DNA from: Dickeya chrysanthemi NCPPB 402
GTDB taxonomy: Bacteria; Pseudomonadota; Gammaproteobacteria; Enterobacterales; Enterobacteriaceae
Assembly: GCF_000406105.1 (NCBI RefSeq)
Contig: NZ_CM001974.1
Location: 1,298,902 to 1,333,185 of the forward strand
Direction: 5' to 3'
Length of the DNA: 34,284 bases
A program made the position numbers and the translations under genes. Under the pieces are notes generated by a model that had not been told where the DNA came from, ran no database searches, and saw only the letters and a list, made by a program, of their open reading frames with translations. Positions 1 to 7,683 of this stretch are shown here, in pieces. Every line of letters starts with the position of its first letter. The stretch's first letter is position 1.

Positions 1-207
1 CCCAAATGGGCCCCCAAACCTTTCTGGCTGGATTTTTATGCAGGTTAACAGCATAAATTAATGAATTGCATATTTTTTTGAGTAATGGATGCATGTGGCT
101 TTAATTGCTTGAATTCTCTACACGCATAGACTTGATATATGAAGGTCTGACTTGAATATCGTACATAAACTCGTTATTGGTAACGAAGCGGTGAGCCACC
201 AGGCAGA
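1..207. other. AT-rich non-coding stretch at left edge
   Basis: No convincing gene, RNA or repeat is visible here. The DNA is AT-rich compared with the metabolic genes further right. It lies downstream of the PIN-domain gene, which is transcribed leftward, so it would hold that gene's terminator, but I see no clear hairpin followed by a T run. Confidence 0.5.
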
Positions 208-783
208 CTAAATAAGGGTGTAAAAATCGTTCAATGCTTTTACGGTTTGAGGCAAGCCTTGCCGAAGTAGAGCTTCAAGGTATTCATCGACTGATTTTGG
301 CGGTTTCCTCATGCAACGGCGCTGTTCACTGACAGCAGATAACACAAGTGCCCGGTTTAAATCGAACAGATCTATGATGAAGTCATCTGGATGCAAAACT
401 TCAATACCGAGGCTGTTGAGCGACTGACGAGGAAAGTCTTTCAGGTTAAACGTAACAATGGTTTCGGCGTTACCGCGAACAGCAGCAGCAACCACATGCC
501 GATCATCGGGGTCTGGAAGAATGATGCCCGGAATGAGCGATTCAAACCCTGTGATCAGCGCATCAGGAAGCGCCTTATTCATCAGTTCACTGATTCGCAA
601 GACATTCCCGGGCAATAGATCAGGTCTATTTGCCAATAAATTTCGTTTCCACTCATCCTCTATGACGACGGTCCATTTAGGCTGGTACAACCCTGTCAGC
701 CCTAAGCGAATTAAGAGATCCCGCAGGAGAGATGGATAAATGACACACGCATCTAACACAACAGGATAAGGTGTATGAGTCAT
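208..783 (-). CDS. PIN-domain nuclease, probable toxin of a toxin-antitoxin pair
   Basis: 191 residues with the layout of a PIN-domain ribonuclease. VVLDACVIYPS at residues 8-18 carries the first acidic residue. An acidic patch (VVIEDEW) lies near residues 39-45. DDRHVVAAAVRG is near residues 93-104 and VTFNLKDFP near 110-118; this D-RH-x-AAA ... T-x-N-x-x-DFP spacing is typical of the VapC-like superfamily, which cleaves RNA with metal ions. At 191 residues it is longer than ordinary VapC (about 130), with an extra C-terminal helical region. Its ATG (783-781) overlaps the upstream gene's stop by one base (TAATG), so translation is probably coupled. The partner has an excisionase-type HTH, the usual arrangement for a DNA-binding antitoxin with its toxin. 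The PIN fold is clear; toxicity is inferred from context. Confidence 0.8.
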   Translation of the reverse strand: MTHTPYPVVLDACVIYPSLLRDLLIRLGLTGLYQPKWTVVIEDEWKRNLLANRPDLLPGNVLRISELMNKALPDALITGFESLIPGIILPDPDDRHVVAAAVRGNAETIVTFNLKDFPRQSLNSLGIEVLHPDDFIIDLFDLNRALVLSAVSEQRRCMRKPPKSVDEYLEALLRQGLPQTVKALNDFYTLI

Positions 784-1244
784 TAGTAAAATCCAAGCTT
801 CTGGCTATGGTCGGTCAGTTCCTGCATTGCGCTACGGCTTTCATTATCCCGTTGGCGTTTATATTCCATCAGGTTCGCGAAAAGCACGCGACGGTGGCGA
901 CCGGTTTTATGAAAAGGCAGTTTCCCCTCTTCCAACAGTTTCACCATATGGGGACGTGAGACGTTGAGAATGTTAGCTGCTTCCTGCGTTGTTAATTCTG
1001 CATGTACAGGAACAACCTGAACCGCATTCCCCATAGCCAGCTCGCCTAGAATTGACATCAGCAGCTTCAGTGAAGACGTTGGCAATTCGATCTGGCGGGT
1101 GTTGTTTTCGGCGTCCTGAATCAAGATTTTTTGTGTTTCCACCTTTGTGGAGAGATAGGCAGCAAGTTCCCTTTGCCCGCGAACTGCTGCCTCAATCTCA
1201 TTTGGAGCCGGAAGGCTCAGGCTATCAGGAATTGAGTGTGTCAT
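783..1244 (-). CDS. Excisionase-type HTH protein, probable antitoxin and autoregulator
   Basis: 153 residues. The C-terminal half, from about residue 85, reads LTTQEAANILNVSRPHMVKL followed by a basic wing with GRHRRV. This is the MerR-like/excisionase helix-turn-helix signature. The N-terminal 80 residues are helical and unfamiliar and may hold the toxin-neutralising surface. It is first in a two-gene leftward operon; its TAA stop (785-783) shares one base with the ATG of the PIN gene. A TATAAT box and two perfect 16-bp direct repeats lie 90-130 bp upstream, a good arrangement for self-repression. It could be a plain transcription factor, but PIN plus HTH with a one-base overlap favours an antitoxin. 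Confidence 0.75.
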   Translation of the reverse strand: MTHSIPDSLSLPAPNEIEAAVRGQRELAAYLSTKVETQKILIQDAENNTRQIELPTSSLKLLMSILGELAMGNAVQVVPVHAELTTQEAANILNVSRPHMVKLLEEGKLPFHKTGRHRRVLFANLMEYKRQRDNESRSAMQELTDHSQKLGFY

Positions 1245-1330
1245 CTTTGGTATTCCATTTTCAGTGCGTTAGTCAGCCAATTAGTGATTACGCTTTCAGC
1301 TTGAACGATGCCAAAAGCGGTTTAAGATAG

Positions 1331-1336
1331 ATTATA
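1331..1336 (-). promoter_or_regulatory. -10 box of the PIN/HTH operon
   Basis: On the minus strand the hexamer is a perfect TATAAT, about 90 bp upstream of the HTH gene's ATG. The -35 region falls inside the twin 16-bp repeats and has no good TTGACA match, as expected of a promoter whose -35 region doubles as an operator. Confidence 0.55.
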
Positions 1337-1370
1337 CGAAATAAACGAAAAGTGCGAAATAAACGAAAAG
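1337..1370 (-). repeat. Twin 16-bp direct repeat, candidate operator
   Basis: CTTTTCGTTTATTTCG on the minus strand occurs twice (1355-1370 and 1337-1352) with 2 bp between. The 18-bp period is close to two helical turns. The second copy abuts the TATAAT box directly, so a protein bound here would cover the -35 region. The HTH antitoxin is the natural candidate ligand; that is inference. Confidence 0.7.
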
Positions 1371-1411
1371 ACTCTATTGTTGTACAGTTCTGCATACAAG
1401 CCTCATAAGGC

Positions 1412-1510
1412 TTATTGGCTAACCAGTTCTCTACACGCAGCCACCGGCACGCATTCAAACTCACGGACATTGTTCGTCACCAGTATCAAACCTGTCGAGC
1501 GCACATGGCC
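1412..1510 (-). pseudogene. 3' remnant of a vapC toxin gene, frameshifted
   Basis: Read leftward from 1510, one frame gives GHVRSTGLILVTNNVREFE, the conserved C-terminal block of classical VapC toxins. After VP the frame must shift by one base to continue as WLRVENW, matching the usual VapC ending (PGLR.E.W). One extra base near 1438-1446 explains the break. The region further upstream does not match VapC, and there is no vapB partner or intact start. This is a dead fragment of a second, unrelated toxin-antitoxin locus between the PIN/HTH pair and the tRNA. Confidence 0.7.
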
Positions 1511-1607
1511 TGCTTGCTGGGTTGACCTCAGCGACAGAAAATCCTAGTGGTATCAATGAATATAACGGGGTTTTGTTGAATTCGGTAGAGTCTGGGAGAA
1601 CTTAAAA

Positions 1608-1684
1608 TGGTACGCCCTACAGGATTCGAACCTGTGACCTACGGCTTAGAAGGCCGTTGCTCTATCCAACTGAGCTAAGGGCGC
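1608..1684 (-). tRNA. tRNA-Arg (anticodon UCU)
   Basis: On the minus strand from 1684 a 77-nt cloverleaf starts GCGCCCTTAGCTCAGTTGGA, has a T-loop GGTTCGAATCC and ends with an encoded CCA (1610-1608). The seven-base anticodon loop is CTTCTAA with anticodon TCT at 1650-1648, decoding AGA. It resembles E. coli argU, except that the first acceptor pair is G-U. The 3' end points to the accessory DNA on the left, the side where integrases usually insert elements. Confidence 0.95.
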
Positions 1685-2022
1685 CTTGACGGGAAACAGT
1701 CGCTTGGCGATGTGGGCTGGATTATACCGGGCATCACTGATGAGTCAATGAATTGGCGCGTGATTCAGAGCGGTCGGCGAATCCCTGAACAACTGTCGTA
1801 TTATCTGTTGTTATTGATGCAAAGAGATCACTCCCTGCTGGATGCGTATCGCAATCGGAACAGTTTCGGCGATATCTGTTTGAGTTTTACCGCCATTGCT
1901 GAGTAAGTTATTACCACTCGTCTGCAGGTAATTAATGCAGGCTTTTGTTTTCATTCTACAGGTAACGGGTATTAAGACGTGGTTATGCCGGTTGCCGACA
2001 GTACCAGAGGCACATTTAGTGT
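1685..2022. other. Spacer between tRNA-Arg and the channel gene
   Basis: It holds the tRNA promoter at 1721-1748 and, at the right end, the AGAGG ribosome-binding site (2006-2010) of the channel gene. A 64-codon open frame at 1712-1906 starts inside the tRNA promoter, has no ribosome-binding site and is not recognisable, so I do not call it. No terminator or repeat is seen. Confidence 0.5.
1721..1748 (-). promoter_or_regulatory. Sigma-70 promoter of tRNA-Arg
   Basis: On the minus strand TTGACT (1748-1743), a 16-bp spacer and a perfect TATAAT (1726-1721) stand about 37 bp upstream of the tRNA's first base. A GC-rich stretch follows the -10 box, as in stable-RNA promoters under stringent control. 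Confidence 0.85.
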
Positions 2023-4467
2023 ATGCGTAAAGGGTTATTCAGGATTTGCAGTGGTATGTTGCTGATGGCGTTATTGGCTTTCAGTTCGCTCAGTGTTGCG
2101 GCGACGGACTCCGCGCCGGATGCGCAGGGAGAAACGACGGAAAAAGTGAATGTGGATACCGAACTGGTGAAGCTGCAAAAGCAACTGGACGGTATCAAAC
2201 AGCAGGTTTCCGGTGCGGGCACCGACGCCAAACTCAATGTACTCAATGATACGACGCTGGAGTTGGTTGCCAGTGCGGATAAGCTCGCCGGCGTTCTGAC
2301 GCCGATGCGTGCGCAATTACAGGCTCAACTGGACGTCTTGGGGCCTGCGCCGCAACCTCAGGCGGCGGTGAATGAAACAGCGGAAGTTACCCGCAAACGG
2401 GCCTCACTCAATCAACAGAAACAAAAGCTGGATGCCCAGGCCAGCCAGGTACAGGCGATTAAAACCGGCGCTGAAAACCTGTCGACGCAGATTCTGGCTT
2501 TGCGCCGTAATGTGCTGAAAAACCAACTGGCGCTTAATTCCGGCAGTATTCTCGGTAGCCGTTTTTGGTCGCCGATTATCAAGCCGCTACAGGAAGATAT
2601 CGAGCGGCTATCGGATCTGAAAGATGACCTGAGCGAGGCCTTCGTCGCCGCCTGGAAACCCGACTGGCGTTATGGTTCGGTGTTTTTCCTGCTGCTGGCT
2701 GCGGCGCTGGGCACGGTGGGACGAAAACTACTGGAGAAGTATCTGGCGTTAGCCGGTATCCGCTTGTTGCCTGAAGGCCGATTGAGACGCAGTTTTTTGG
2801 CTATCGCCGTGGTGTTTTCCACTGTACTGATGATGGGGATGGCGATCCTGTTGGTGGATTATGTCTTCACTCGTCATGGCGACGTAACCGATCGCGCCGA
2901 AGGATTCATCGAGGGGCTGGTCAGGTTGGTTGTTTTCTGTTCCATGATTTCCGGTATCGGACGGGCTTTTCTCTCTAATCAGCGCCCATCCTGGCGGTTA
3001 CCGGCGATTGCGAATCCCGTGGCGCGAGCGATGGAGCCGTTTTCGGTGATTGCCACCAGCTTTATCGTCATTTTTGGCGTGATTGAGCAGGTTAATACCG
3101 TAAGCGGTATTTCAGTCGGCGTGACGGTGGTGGGTAACGGACTGTCATCACTGTTTTTGGCGCTGACATCCGGGGCCATAGCCTTACGCAGTGATCAGAT
3201 TCGTCGGCGTATTGTGGAAGCCGGCGAGGCGCCTGAAACACGTTCAACGCTGGCGGGGTTGATTCATCTTGCTGTTCTGTTGACTACGCTGGCGGTGTTG
3301 GTATCGCTGCTGGTGGGTTATATCTCGCTGGCACGTTTTCTGATGTATGAGCTGGTGTGGGTAGGCATAGTGCTGTCCTTGCTGTATCTGGCGACGACCT
3401 TTGTTGAAGATGTGTGTGAAAGCCTGTTTTCACCGGCATTTGCCAGCGGTCGGCAGATTAAGCGAACGCTGAATCTTGATGATCGTCATCTGGATCAGGC
3501 TGCGACCATTTTGTCTGCCGGATTGAAAGTCCTGCTGCTTTTGATGGCCGTCGTCGCCTTGCTGAACGGTACCTTCGGTTCCACCACACCGGTTGAGCTG
3601 GTACAGAAAATCGTGGAAATCTGGGGTGGGAAAGGACTTGAGTCCATCAGTATTGTGCCGGCTCATCTGGTCAACGCTGTGATTTTGCTGATTATCGGTA
3701 TTTATAGCCTGCGAGTGTCCCGCCGCTGGCTGGAACACGACTTTTTCCCGAAAACGACCCTGGAAGCCGGTATCAAAGCGTCGTTGGTGACGCTGTACTC
3801 CAACATCGGCTACATCCTGATAATTCTGCTGACGCTGGCGACGCTGGGAATCGAATGGAACAAGCTGGCATGGATTGTGAGCGCCCTGTCGGTAGGGATT
3901 GGTTTTGGTTTGCAGGAGATCGTGAAGAATTTTATTTCAGGGTTGATTCTGCTGACGGAGCGGCCGGTTAAGGTCGGCGATCTGGTCAACATCAGTGGTG
4001 TAGAAGGGGATATTCGGCGCATCAATGTGCGAGCCACGGAAATTCAACTGGGGGATCGATCTACCGTGATCGTACCTAATTCTCAGTTTATTTCGCAGAA
4101 TGTGCGCAATATTACCATGGGAAATCCTCAGGGGGTGGCAACGCTGGTGCTCACTTTCCCGTTGGATATTGATCCGGAAATGGTCAGACGCATTCTGTTG
4201 GATGCCTATGATGAGCATGAAAAGATTCTGGAAAACCCGGCACCGTCGGTGATGTTCAGTCAACTGATGCCGAACGGTATGGTGCTCAGTGTGACGGGGT
4301 ATGTCAGTAGCCCTCGCATGGTGGCGTCGGCCAAGAGTGATCTGCTGTTCGATATCATCAAGCGGCTGAGAGCGGACAATATTCCTCTGGCGGTACCGCA
4401 GAAAATGGTACTGGAAAGCAGCGTAGATATTTCTGCGCTACAAACAGAAGCGTTACCCAGACAGTAA
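2023..4467 (+). CDS. Large MscS-family mechanosensitive channel with periplasmic N-terminal domain
   Basis: 814 residues. A signal peptide (MRKGLFRICSGMLLMALLAF, ending near SVAA) leads into about 190 residues of charged, helical periplasmic sequence of the DUF3772 kind. Several membrane helices follow from about residue 215. Near residues 618-655 is the pore-lining helix and MscS signature, with GIGFGLQEIVKNFISG, LLTERPVKVGDLV, then the beta domain containing IVPNSQFISQNVRNIT. The protein releases solutes when the membrane is stretched by osmotic downshock. It is much longer than MscS (about 286) and nearer in size to YbiO/MscK-type relatives; I cannot say which. It is monocistronic, convergent with the aminotransferase gene, with AGAGG 12 nt before the ATG. 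Confidence 0.88.
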   Translation: MRKGLFRICSGMLLMALLAFSSLSVAATDSAPDAQGETTEKVNVDTELVKLQKQLDGIKQQVSGAGTDAKLNVLNDTTLELVASADKLAGVLTPMRAQLQAQLDVLGPAPQPQAAVNETAEVTRKRASLNQQKQKLDAQASQVQAIKTGAENLSTQILALRRNVLKNQLALNSGSILGSRFWSPIIKPLQEDIERLSDLKDDLSEAFVAAWKPDWRYGSVFFLLLAAALGTVGRKLLEKYLALAGIRLLPEGRLRRSFLAIAVVFSTVLMMGMAILLVDYVFTRHGDVTDRAEGFIEGLVRLVVFCSMISGIGRAFLSNQRPSWRLPAIANPVARAMEPFSVIATSFIVIFGVIEQVNTVSGISVGVTVVGNGLSSLFLALTSGAIALRSDQIRRRIVEAGEAPETRSTLAGLIHLAVLLTTLAVLVSLLVGYISLARFLMYELVWVGIVLSLLYLATTFVEDVCESLFSPAFASGRQIKRTLNLDDRHLDQAATILSAGLKVLLLLMAVVALLNGTFGSTTPVELVQKIVEIWGGKGLESISIVPAHLVNAVILLIIGIYSLRVSRRWLEHDFFPKTTLEAGIKASLVTLYSNIGYILIILLTLATLGIEWNKLAWIVSALSVGIGFGLQEIVKNFISGLILLTERPVKVGDLVNISGVEGDIRRINVRATEIQLGDRSTVIVPNSQFISQNVRNITMGNPQGVATLVLTFPLDIDPEMVRRILLDAYDEHEKILENPAPSVMFSQLMPNGMVLSVTGYVSSPRMVASAKSDLLFDIIKRLRADNIPLAVPQKMVLESSVDISALQTEALPRQ

Positions 4468-4472
4468 AGCGA

Positions 4473-4501
4473 GGCTACCGGCAGAGAGTATGTCGGTAGC
4501 C
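4473..4501 (+). terminator. Hairpin downstream of the MscS-type gene
   Basis: An 11-bp stem with one G-U pair (GGCTACCGGCA and TGTCGGTAGCC) and a 7-nt loop starts 6 nt after the channel stop codon. There is no long T tract, so it may act with the second hairpin at 4511-4542. Confidence 0.55.
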
Positions 4502-4510
4502 GCAGGAAAC

Positions 4511-4542
4511 AGACCGGCTTTCCATTTAGTAACAGCCGGTCT
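4511..4542. terminator. Second convergent-gene hairpin
   Basis: A perfect 9-bp stem, AGACCGGCT and AGCCGGTCT, with a 14-nt loop lies between two convergent genes, 14 bp from the aminotransferase stop. It probably serves transcripts from both sides. Neither strand has a strong T run. Confidence 0.5.
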
Positions 4543-4555
4543 TCTGGTGTGGGCG

Positions 4556-5416
4556 TTAGCGTGTCTGGGCGTGAGCCATCTTGATGTAGATATCACGCAG
4601 GCGGCGGGTAACAGGCCCCGGCTTGCCGTCGCCCACCTGTCGGCCGTCGATTTTTACCACCGGCAAAACAAATGATGTAGCGGATGTGATGAATATCTCT
4701 CGTGCCTGCCAGGCTTCTTCCGGCGTGAATGGCCGTTCTTCTACCGTGATCTGCTGTCGTTCCGCCAGTGCCAGCAGTGACTGACGGGTGATGCCGTGCA
4801 GGATGTCGTGACTCAATGGACGAGTGACTACGGTATTGTCTTCCCGCACGATGTAACAGTTGCAGGATGTGCCTTCGGTGATGAAACCATTCTCGACTAA
4901 CAGGGCATCGTCAGCCTGCTGGGCATGTGCATACTCTTTCGCCATACAAGCCGCTAATAAACTGACGGTTTTGATATCACGGCGATGCCAGCGGATATCC
5001 GGACAGGTGACCACGGATAACCCTGTCTCCGCTTTAGGGTGAGCAATAATAGGGCGAGCCTGAGTAAACAGAACCAGCGTGGGTTTGACATCGGTCGATG
5101 GAAAGTAAAAATCGCGATCGCCGCCGTTGCCGCGGCTGAGCTGAAGGTAAATCGAACCTTCCCGCAACGCATTTCGCTCGATCAACTGCTGGTGGATGAC
5201 TGTAAGTTCGTCGTTTGACACCGGCACCGATAGGGCAAGTTCGCGACAGGAACGCTGTAATCGCACCAGATGGGCGTCCAGATCGACCAGCCCGCCGTTA
5301 ATGACGGATGTCACTTCGTATACGGCATCGGCAAACAGAAAACCGCGATCGAATACCGAAATAGTCGCCTGGGATTCCGGCAGATACTGACCATCAACAT
5401 AAACCATACGCTGCAT
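4556..5416 (-). CDS. D-amino-acid transaminase-like PLP enzyme (class IV)
   Basis: 286 residues from the ATG at 5416, which has AGGAG 7 nt upstream; a longer frame from 5452 lacks such a site. Fold-type IV aminotransferase signatures are clear: ISVFDRGFLFADAVYEV near residues 19-35, the PLP lysine in RRDIKTVSLL (about Lys149), ADDALLVENGFITEG with the conserved Glu, SNxY-like TSCNCYIV, and LHGITRQSLL. Members swap amino groups between D-amino acids such as D-Ala and 2-oxo acids, supplying D-Glu or D-Ala for peptidoglycan; close relatives are branched-chain aminotransferase and 4-amino-4-deoxychorismate lyase. The VYEV motif points to the D-amino-acid group. It is transcribed away from alaC, another transaminase acting on alanine; a shared role is only a guess. 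Confidence 0.85.
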   Translation of the reverse strand: MQRMVYVDGQYLPESQATISVFDRGFLFADAVYEVTSVINGGLVDLDAHLVRLQRSCRELALSVPVSNDELTVIHQQLIERNALREGSIYLQLSRGNGGDRDFYFPSTDVKPTLVLFTQARPIIAHPKAETGLSVVTCPDIRWHRRDIKTVSLLAACMAKEYAHAQQADDALLVENGFITEGTSCNCYIVREDNTVVTRPLSHDILHGITRQSLLALAERQQITVEERPFTPEEAWQAREIFITSATSFVLPVVKIDGRQVGDGKPGPVTRRLRDIYIKMAHAQTR

Positions 5417-5869
5417 GACAACGCTCCTTAAACAATGTCGGGCAAAAACCATGCTGCGACGCCGTATTGATGGGGCGCGGCGGCTTCAGGCATGGGGGAA
5501 ATTCAGGAATCGGACGGGCAGTTCTGCCAGCAAGCAGCAGTTGTAGGCGTTGGGGGCAAAGATTGTCGCGCGTCGTAACCGCGCATAAAGATACTGATTT
5601 CCCCGGTTGGGTGAAAGGGTGTCGCAACAGTCTCTCACAGGAAAAAAATATTTCATTGATATTGGCGACGGTGAGTTATCAAAAGTTATTCCTCTGGACA
5701 GGTGATTTACTGCAAAAATCGGCGGATAAACCGCATTTATAGCGGTTAAAAAATAATTATCTATCGCTATCGACAGCACCGATTAACTGGGATAGGGTGA
5801 ATAACGACCCGTTTCGCGGGTCAGGCGTCGCTCGGACGGTCCGGGCGCTCACGTTATCCTGAGGATTCT
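5417..5869. other. Divergent control region between the transaminase gene and alaC
   Basis: About 450 bp with no believable gene. It contains the ribosome-binding site of the leftward transaminase (5424-5428), a hairpin AACCGC/GCGGTT at 5729-5747, and a perfect 6-bp stem GACCCG/CGGGTC with a 5-nt loop at 5806-5822, in the alaC leader about 50 bp before its ATG. No operator could be assigned to a named regulator. Confidence 0.5.
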
Positions 5870-7093
5870 ATGGCTGAATTTAATTCTCCGCGCCGTTTTA
5901 CGCGCATCGATCGTCTCCCTCCTTACGTTTTTAATATTACCGCTGAATTGAAAATGGCTGCTCGTCGTCGGGGCGAGGACATTATCGATTTCAGTATGGG
6001 CAATCCGGACGGCCCTACGCCGCCGCATATTGTTGAGAAACTGTGCGCGGTAGCCCAACGTGAAGACACCCATGGTTACTCTACGTCTCGCGGTATTCCG
6101 CGATTACGCCGGGCGATTTCCCGCTGGTATGCCGATCGTTATCAGGTAGAGATTGACCCGGAAAGCGAAGCGATTGTCACCATCGGTTCTAAAGAGGGGT
6201 TGGCGCATTTAATGCTGGCGACGCTCGATCATGGCGACACAGTGCTGGTGCCGAATCCCAGTTATCCCATTCATATCTACGGAGCCGTGATTGCCGGCGC
6301 ACAGGTGCGTTCAGTACCGCTAATCGATGGTATTGATTTCTTCAACGAACTGGAGCGGGCGATCCGCGAAAGTATTCCCAAGCCTAAGATGATGATTCTC
6401 GGCTTTCCGTCAAACCCAACGGCACAGTGTGTTGAACTGGATTTTTTTGAGCGGGTTGTGGCACTGGCTAAACGCTATGGGGTGCTGGTGGTGCACGATT
6501 TGGCCTATGCCGATATCGTCTATGATGGCTGGAAAGCGCCGTCCATCATGCAGGTTCCTGGTGCTAAAGAGATTGCCGTAGAGTTCTTTACGCTGTCGAA
6601 AAGCTACAACATGGCGGGCTGGCGTATTGGTTTCATGGTGGGTAACCCGGAGCTGGTGAGTGCACTGGCGCGTATCAAGAGTTATCACGACTATGGCACA
6701 TTCACGCCGTTGCAGGTCGCGGCGATTGCCGCTCTGGAAGGCGATCAGCAATGTGTGCGCGATATTGCCGAACAGTATCGCCAGCGCCGTAATATGCTGG
6801 TGAAAGGTTTGCATGAAGCCGGCTGGATGGTGGATGAGCCTAAGGCGTCAATGTATGTGTGGGCGAAAATTCCTGATGCCTACGCACAGTTGGGGTCGCT
6901 GGAGTTTGCCAAACGTCTGCTGGCGGAAGCCAAAGTCTGCGTGTCGCCCGGTATCGGGTTCGGCGATTATGGCGATACGCATGTCCGTTTTGCGCTAATC
7001 GAAAACCAGGATCGTATTCGGCAGGCGGTGCGCGGAATCAAAGCCATGTTTCGGGCGGATGGCGTATTGCCTGGCAATAAAAAAGGCGCTTAA
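5870..7093 (+). CDS. alaC: Alanine transaminase AlaC
   Basis: 407 residues; a fold-type I PLP aminotransferase that closely resembles E. coli AlaC (YfdZ), which makes alanine from pyruvate and glutamate in the cytoplasm. Seen in order: the N-terminal RLPPYVFNITAELK, FSMGNPDGPTPPHIVEKL, the conserved FPSNPTAQC with the PLP-contacting Asn, HDLAYADIVYDG, and TLSKSYNMAGWRIGF, in which Lys244 would bind PLP. The C-terminal VSPGIGFGDYGDTHVRFALIEN is also family-typical. The start has a GAGGA element about 8 nt upstream. In E. coli the gene is single and responds to Lrp/SgrS-type control; no such control is evident from the sequence here. Confidence 0.92.
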   Translation: MAEFNSPRRFTRIDRLPPYVFNITAELKMAARRRGEDIIDFSMGNPDGPTPPHIVEKLCAVAQREDTHGYSTSRGIPRLRRAISRWYADRYQVEIDPESEAIVTIGSKEGLAHLMLATLDHGDTVLVPNPSYPIHIYGAVIAGAQVRSVPLIDGIDFFNELERAIRESIPKPKMMILGFPSNPTAQCVELDFFERVVALAKRYGVLVVHDLAYADIVYDGWKAPSIMQVPGAKEIAVEFFTLSKSYNMAGWRIGFMVGNPELVSALARIKSYHDYGTFTPLQVAAIAALEGDQQCVRDIAEQYRQRRNMLVKGLHEAGWMVDEPKASMYVWAKIPDAYAQLGSLEFAKRLLAEAKVCVSPGIGFGDYGDTHVRFALIENQDRIRQAVRGIKAMFRADGVLPGNKKGA

Positions 7094-7144
7094 GCCGTAG
7101 TGCACAGTTGCAGAAATATTTTTCTGATGGTTTGATCACGCCGT

Positions 7145-7172
7145 CCTTTGTCGCCCCTTGTGGCGACAAAGG
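7145..7172 (+). terminator. Strong 11-bp hairpin between alaC and outS
   Basis: CCTTTGTCGCC and GGCGACAAAGG pair perfectly around a 6-nt loop, about 50 bp after the alaC stop and 75 bp before the outS start. There is no T tract on the right, so it is either a weak alaC terminator or a folded part of the outS leader. Confidence 0.5.
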
Positions 7173-7247
7173 GATAATGGTTTGCTAAGCAAATGCCCAT
7201 ATCGGGTATCCCAGAGATGGAACTTAATCAATAAGACGAGTCGAGTC

Positions 7248-7649
7248 ATGCATGTATCTTCGTTAAAAGTGGTGTTTTTCAGTGTTTGTTGTCTGAGTCT
7301 CGCGGCCTGTCAAGCGCCCGCACCGGTGAAAAACAGCGCTTCCCGCAGTGCAACCAGCGTGTCGGTCAATGAGCAAATCGGTCAACTGGCATCATTGGTC
7401 GCCGCCAGTAAATATCTTCGCGTACAGTGTGAGCGCAGTGACTTGCCGGACGACGGTACTATCCTGAAAACGGCGATGAGTGTAGCGGCGAAAAAAGGCT
7501 GGGATACCACCCGTTATCAATCTTTACCGCAACTGAGCGAAAACCTCTATCAAGGGTTGCTGAAAGACGGCACGCCGAAGGCAACGCAATGCTCGTCTTT
7601 CAACCGCAGCATGACGCCGTTCCTTGACGCCATGCGTACCGTCCGCTGA
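7248..7649 (+). CDS. outS: OutS, pilotin lipoprotein of the type II secretion system
   Basis: 133 residues from the ATG at 7248. The signal peptide ends in a lipobox, LSLAAC followed by Gln, so Cys21 would be lipidated and the protein sorted to the inner leaflet of the outer membrane. The mature part has the short helical-bundle character of PulS/OutS pilotins with a pair of cysteines (VQCERS and TQCSSF) able to form the family disulfide. OutS binds the C-terminal tail of the secretin OutD and pilots it to the outer membrane. A longer frame from 7158 would bury the signal peptide and is rejected. The gene stands outside the outC operon, facing outB, an arrangement known in Dickeya. Confidence 0.92.
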   Translation: MHVSSLKVVFFSVCCLSLAACQAPAPVKNSASRSATSVSVNEQIGQLASLVAASKYLRVQCERSDLPDDGTILKTAMSVAAKKGWDTTRYQSLPQLSENLYQGLLKDGTPKATQCSSFNRSMTPFLDAMRTVR

Positions 7650-7656
7650 GGAAAAG

Positions 7657-7679
7657 GCAACTGCATGGCGTGCAGTTGC
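7657..7679. terminator. Hairpin between convergent outS and outB
   Basis: A perfect 9-bp stem GCAACTGCA/TGCAGTTGC with loop TGGCG sits 7 bp after the outS stop and 4 bp from the outB stop. It is placed to stop transcription from both sides, though T tracts are poor. Confidence 0.6.
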
Positions 7680-7683
7680 TGTG

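Noticed and set aside
1712..1906. 64-codon frame after tRNA-Arg
   Set aside because: It starts inside the tRNA promoter, has no ribosome-binding site and no recognisable motif.
4556..7093. Link of the D-amino-acid transaminase to D-lysine supply for chrysobactin
   Set aside because: NRPS enzymes usually epimerise the residue themselves, and the gene is over 20 kb from the cluster with no shared control seen.
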